From: CAVSWN01 sp963770995 | GTDB lineage: Bacteria > Acidobacteriota > Vicinamibacteria > Vicinamibacterales > CAVVIG01 | Direction: 5' to 3' | Assembly: GCA_963770995.1 (NCBI GenBank) | Contig: CAVYRS010000005.1 | Location: 1,302,001-1,366,000, forward strand | Length of the DNA: 64,000 bases | Shown here: one piece after another, positions 61,528-64,000 of the stretch | Position numbering within the stretch: position 1 is the stretch's first letter | Layout of the letters: each line of letters begins with the position of its first letter | Translations under genes and position numbers: made by a program | Notes under the pieces: generated by a model | Database searches by the model: none | Told to the model about the DNA's origin: nothing | The model's input: the letters and a program-made list of their open reading frames with translations, nothing else

Positions 61528-63185
61528 CTACTGCTCTGTCGGCTGCGCCGGCTTTTCCGTCGTCGGATACTTGATGCCGAGCTGTTCGAGGTAGTTCTTG
61601 TACTTCGTCGGGTCGTAGTAGTACTTCTTCATCTCCGGCCGGTACTTCTCCATCCGCTCCTTGTTCAGCCAGATCGCCGGCTTGTCCTCGGGGCGGAGGA
61701 GCGGCATGTACTTCTGGTTCTTCGTCTGCACGTTGTTGAAGTAGTCCCACGCCTGCGTGACGAGCTCGGGCCGCGTCAGCAGATCGATCACCGTCAGCGC
61801 GACGACTTTCGCGCCGTACTGCACGCCCTTGTGCGCGATCGGCGTCGCCATCGAGATCGCGTTCGCCCAGTTGTGGCCCGGGCCCGGCCTGGATGTTCGC
61901 CGGATAGCTGATCGTCACCGTCGGCACGTTCCAGGAGATGTCGCCGATGTCGTCCGAGCCGCCGCCGCGCTTTTCCTCGTCGGGGATCACCTCGCGGCCG
62001 CGCAGCGGGTTGATCTTGGTCGCGAGGCCGGTCTCCGGCACCTTCATCTCGCGCTGCACCGCCTTGGCCAGCGCCTGGTCCGCCTCGCTCCACGTCGGCA
62101 GCCCGACCTTCTCGATGTTCGCGTGCATCGTCTCGGCGACGGTCTTGTTGAAGTGCCCCGGCCACGCCGAGCCGAGCACGCTTCATCGTGTACCTCGGTG
62201 TCGGTCATCATCGTGGCGGCCTTCGCCATCTTGTTGCCGATGTCCCACAGCTTCTTGATCTCCTCGTAGCTGGTCTCGCGGAAGTAGTACCAGACCGAGG
62301 CGTTCGGCGGGACGACGTTGGGCTGATCGCCGCCGTTGGGGATGACGTAGTGCGAGCGCTGCTGGATGCGCAGGTGCTCGCGGCGGAAGTTCCAGCCGAT
62401 GTCCATCAGCTCGACGGCGTCGAGCGCCGAGCGGCCGCGCCACGGCGCGCCGGCGGCGTGCGCGCTCTCGCCCTTGAAGTTGTACTCGACCGACACCAGG
62501 CCGTTGCTCGTCGCTGTCGCCCCAGCTGACGCTCATGTTGCGCGCCGACGTGCGCGAAGATGCAGATGTCGACGTCCTTGAACGACGCCGGCGCGGACGT
62601 AGTAGGCCTTGGTGCCGAGCAGTTCCTCGGCGACGCCGGGCCAGAGCTTCAGCGTGCCCTGCAGGTGCTGCTGCTCCATGATCTTCTTGACCGCGAGCGC
62701 GGCGGCGATCTGCAGCGGCATGCCGGAGTTGTGTCCTTCGCCGTGGCCCGGGCGCGCCTTCGATGATCGGCTCGTGCCAGGCGACGCCCGGCTTCTGCGA
62801 CGCCTGCGGGATGTCGTCGATGTCGGAGCCGAGCGCGATCACCGGCTTGCCGCGTGCCCCAGCGTCGCCATCCACGCCGTCGGAATGCCGGCGATGCCCT
62901 CCTGAATCGTGAAGCCGTTCTGCTTGAGGATGTCGGTCAGGTACTTCGAGGTCTCGAACTCCTGGAAGCCGGGCTCGGCGAAGCTGAACACCATGTCGTT
63001 CATCTTCTGGATGTTCTCGCCCATCGCGTCGACTTCGAGGCCGACGTCGCGCTTGTACTGATCGAGCTTCGGATTCGGCGGCGCGGCGCGGCGCGGGCGC
63101 GGCGTCGGCTGCTGCGCGGCGCGGTCAGCGAGACGGTGACGACGATCAGCGACGCCGATCATCAGCAGTCGCGAGACGTACGCAT
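61528..63185 (-). CDS. Secreted M20-family amidohydrolase, copy B (AbgB-like)
   Basis: Tandem paralogue of copy A, nearly residue-for-residue the same. The start is ATG 63185, with GGAGG 6 bases upstream, followed by a hydrophobic leader in mixed frames and PNPKLDQYKRDVGLEVDAMG, ENIQKMNDMVFSFAEPGFQE, FETSKYLTDILKQNGFTIQE, GIAGIPTAWMATLG, VIALGSDIDDIPQASQKPGV, MPLQIAAALAVKKIMEQQHL, GTLKLWPGVAEELLGTKAYY and NGGDQPNVVPPNASVWYYFR. It ends KYPTTEKPAQPTEQ, without the Ala-Gly-rich tail. It is upstream of copy A in the same direction. The pair may hydrolyse N-acyl amino acids or aminobenzoyl-glutamate-like amides. Shifts at about 62852, 62750, 62580, 62540, 62185 and 61895. Confidence 0.88.
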
Positions 63186-63247
63186 GAAGACCTCCAGAGG
63201 ATGCGGGCGATTGTAGCGCATGTCATGCCGATATCGATCTGAGATCG

Positions 63248-64000
63248 ATGGACCGTTTCGAGCCGCGCGCATCCCTCCACAATGGTCACTGGATGACGCT
63301 GTACAGCTGGGGGAACCCGCGCTACTTTCCCCGGCTGCCGGCGCCGACGCGCCGCTACTTCGACGTCGCGCGCGACGCACGCGTGTTGTCGCCGATTGTC
63401 ACTGGCAGGCGCGGCCGTGGGAGCACGCCGACGCTGATCGCGCTGCACGGCCTGAACGGATCGAGCGACGCGCACTACATGCGCGGCCTCGCCGCGAAGG
63501 CGTTCGCGCGCGGCATGAACGTCGTGCGGCTGAACCAGCGCAACTGCGGCGACACCGAGCACCTGGCCGACGGACTGTTTCATTCCGGCCTGACCGCCGA
63601 CGCCGCGCACGTCGTCGCACGAGCTGACGCACGTCGACGGCCTGCCGCGCGATCGGCGTCGCCGGCTACTCGCTCGGCGGCAACCTCGCGCTGAAGCTGG
63701 CCGGCGAGTACGGCGCGCACGCGCCGGCGGCGCTCGTCGGCGTCGCCGCGGTGTCGCCGATCATCGAGATCAGCGAGTGCACGCGCGCGCTCGAGCGGCC
63801 GGGAGAACGTGCTGTATCAGTGGAATTTCGTGCGCGACCTGAAGCGGCGCATGCGGCGCAAGGATCAGCTGCCACCCGGGCGTGTTCGACCTGTCGACGC
63901 TGAACGCGATCAAGACCGTCCGCGAGTTCGACGAGACCTACACGGCGCCGTACTTCGGCTTCCGCAACGCCGAGGACTACTACCATCGCGCCAGCGCGAT
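63248..64000 (+). CDS. YheT-like alpha/beta hydrolase (partial, runs off the window)
   Basis: Starts MDRFEPRASLHNGHWMTLYS and continues WGNPRYFPRLPAPTRRYFDV, TPTLIALHGLNGSSDAHYMR (oxyanion HGLNGS), GLAAKAFARGMNVVRLNQRN and CGDTEHLADGLFHSGLTADA. The nucleophile elbow is GVAGYSLGGNLALKLAGEYG. SPIIEISECTRALERP and VFDLSTLNAIKTVREFDETY follow. RLNQRNCG, FHSG and GYSLGGN are signatures of the YheT / ABHD1-3 group of membrane-associated lipases or esterases. The acid and His of the triad lie beyond the window. Breaks near 63620, 63648, 63800 and 63872 are one-base shifts. It diverges from peptidase copy B. Confidence 0.85.

Overview
The window reads as chromosomal DNA of a very GC-rich, Gram-negative soil-type bacterium, most likely an Acidobacteriota (Vicinamibacteria-like) genome or metagenome bin. 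That placement is inference. It rests on the gene content (CUAEP-tail radical SAM selenoprotein, BamA/TamB outer-membrane pair, acylases, c-type cytochromes) and on short palindromic repeats that read through coding genes in a style common in that phylum. No rRNA, tRNA, phage, IS element or CRISPR array was recognised.

Layout. 1-2254: a hypothetical tail, a secreted helix-hairpin-helix protein and a secreted serine hydrolase. 2279-3615: an aldolase-like DUF6986 protein. 3620-17032: one long minus-strand nucleobase-catabolism operon. Read in transcription order it is xanthine dehydrogenase (Mo, Fe-S and FAD subunits), an ALG1-like glycosyltransferase, mmsA, hydA, allB, alc, uraD, uraH, urate oxidase and preA. 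Together these take xanthine through urate, HIU, OHCU, allantoin and allantoate to ureidoglycolate. They also cover much of the reductive pyrimidine route. 17043-20456: topoisomerase IB, D-aminoacylase, Uma2. 20468-25508: a truncated kinase and glycolate oxidase glcF/glcE/glcD. 25598-30827: hydroxyacid-oxoacid transhydrogenase, NTF2-like protein, NDH-2, molybdopterin oxidoreductase. 30907-39738: TamB, BamA/TamA, a small membrane protein, an OmpA-like protein and a KGG protein.

40011-43513: a minus-strand trio of radical SAM selenoprotein, ATP-grasp enzyme and a YggX protein with an extra Cys-containing domain. The radical SAM gene ends in an in-frame UGA followed by Ala-Glu-Pro and a 7-bp stem-loop that looks like a bacterial SECIS element; this is the most notable system here. 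43549-50755: POT transporter, LigD-type phosphoesterase, TolB-propeller amidohydrolase, YvcK and an unknown protein. 50765-53222: TPM protein, LemA, PH-like protein and a two-heme cytochrome. 53305-64000: a conserved hypothetical, a kinase stub, a penicillin-acylase homologue disrupted by a repeat, DinB, a CotH-like protein, a cytochrome/copper-monooxygenase-like protein, rhomboid, two tandem M20 peptidases and a YheT-like hydrolase cut by the window edge.

Two features cut across the whole window. First, many genes carry one-base frameshifts, while others (1-2.25 kb, 19.9-25.5 kb, and parts of 53-55 and 59-60 kb) are intact. Every shift I could resolve by hand is an insertion that creates a new CG dinucleotide. 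This looks like systematic sequence error rather than gene decay, so frameshifted genes are annotated as CDS spans, not pseudogenes. Second, intergenic spaces repeatedly hold long hairpins built from 7-10 bp imperfect tandem words. The word differs at each site but the architecture is the same. A second class of short palindromes sits inside open reading frames.
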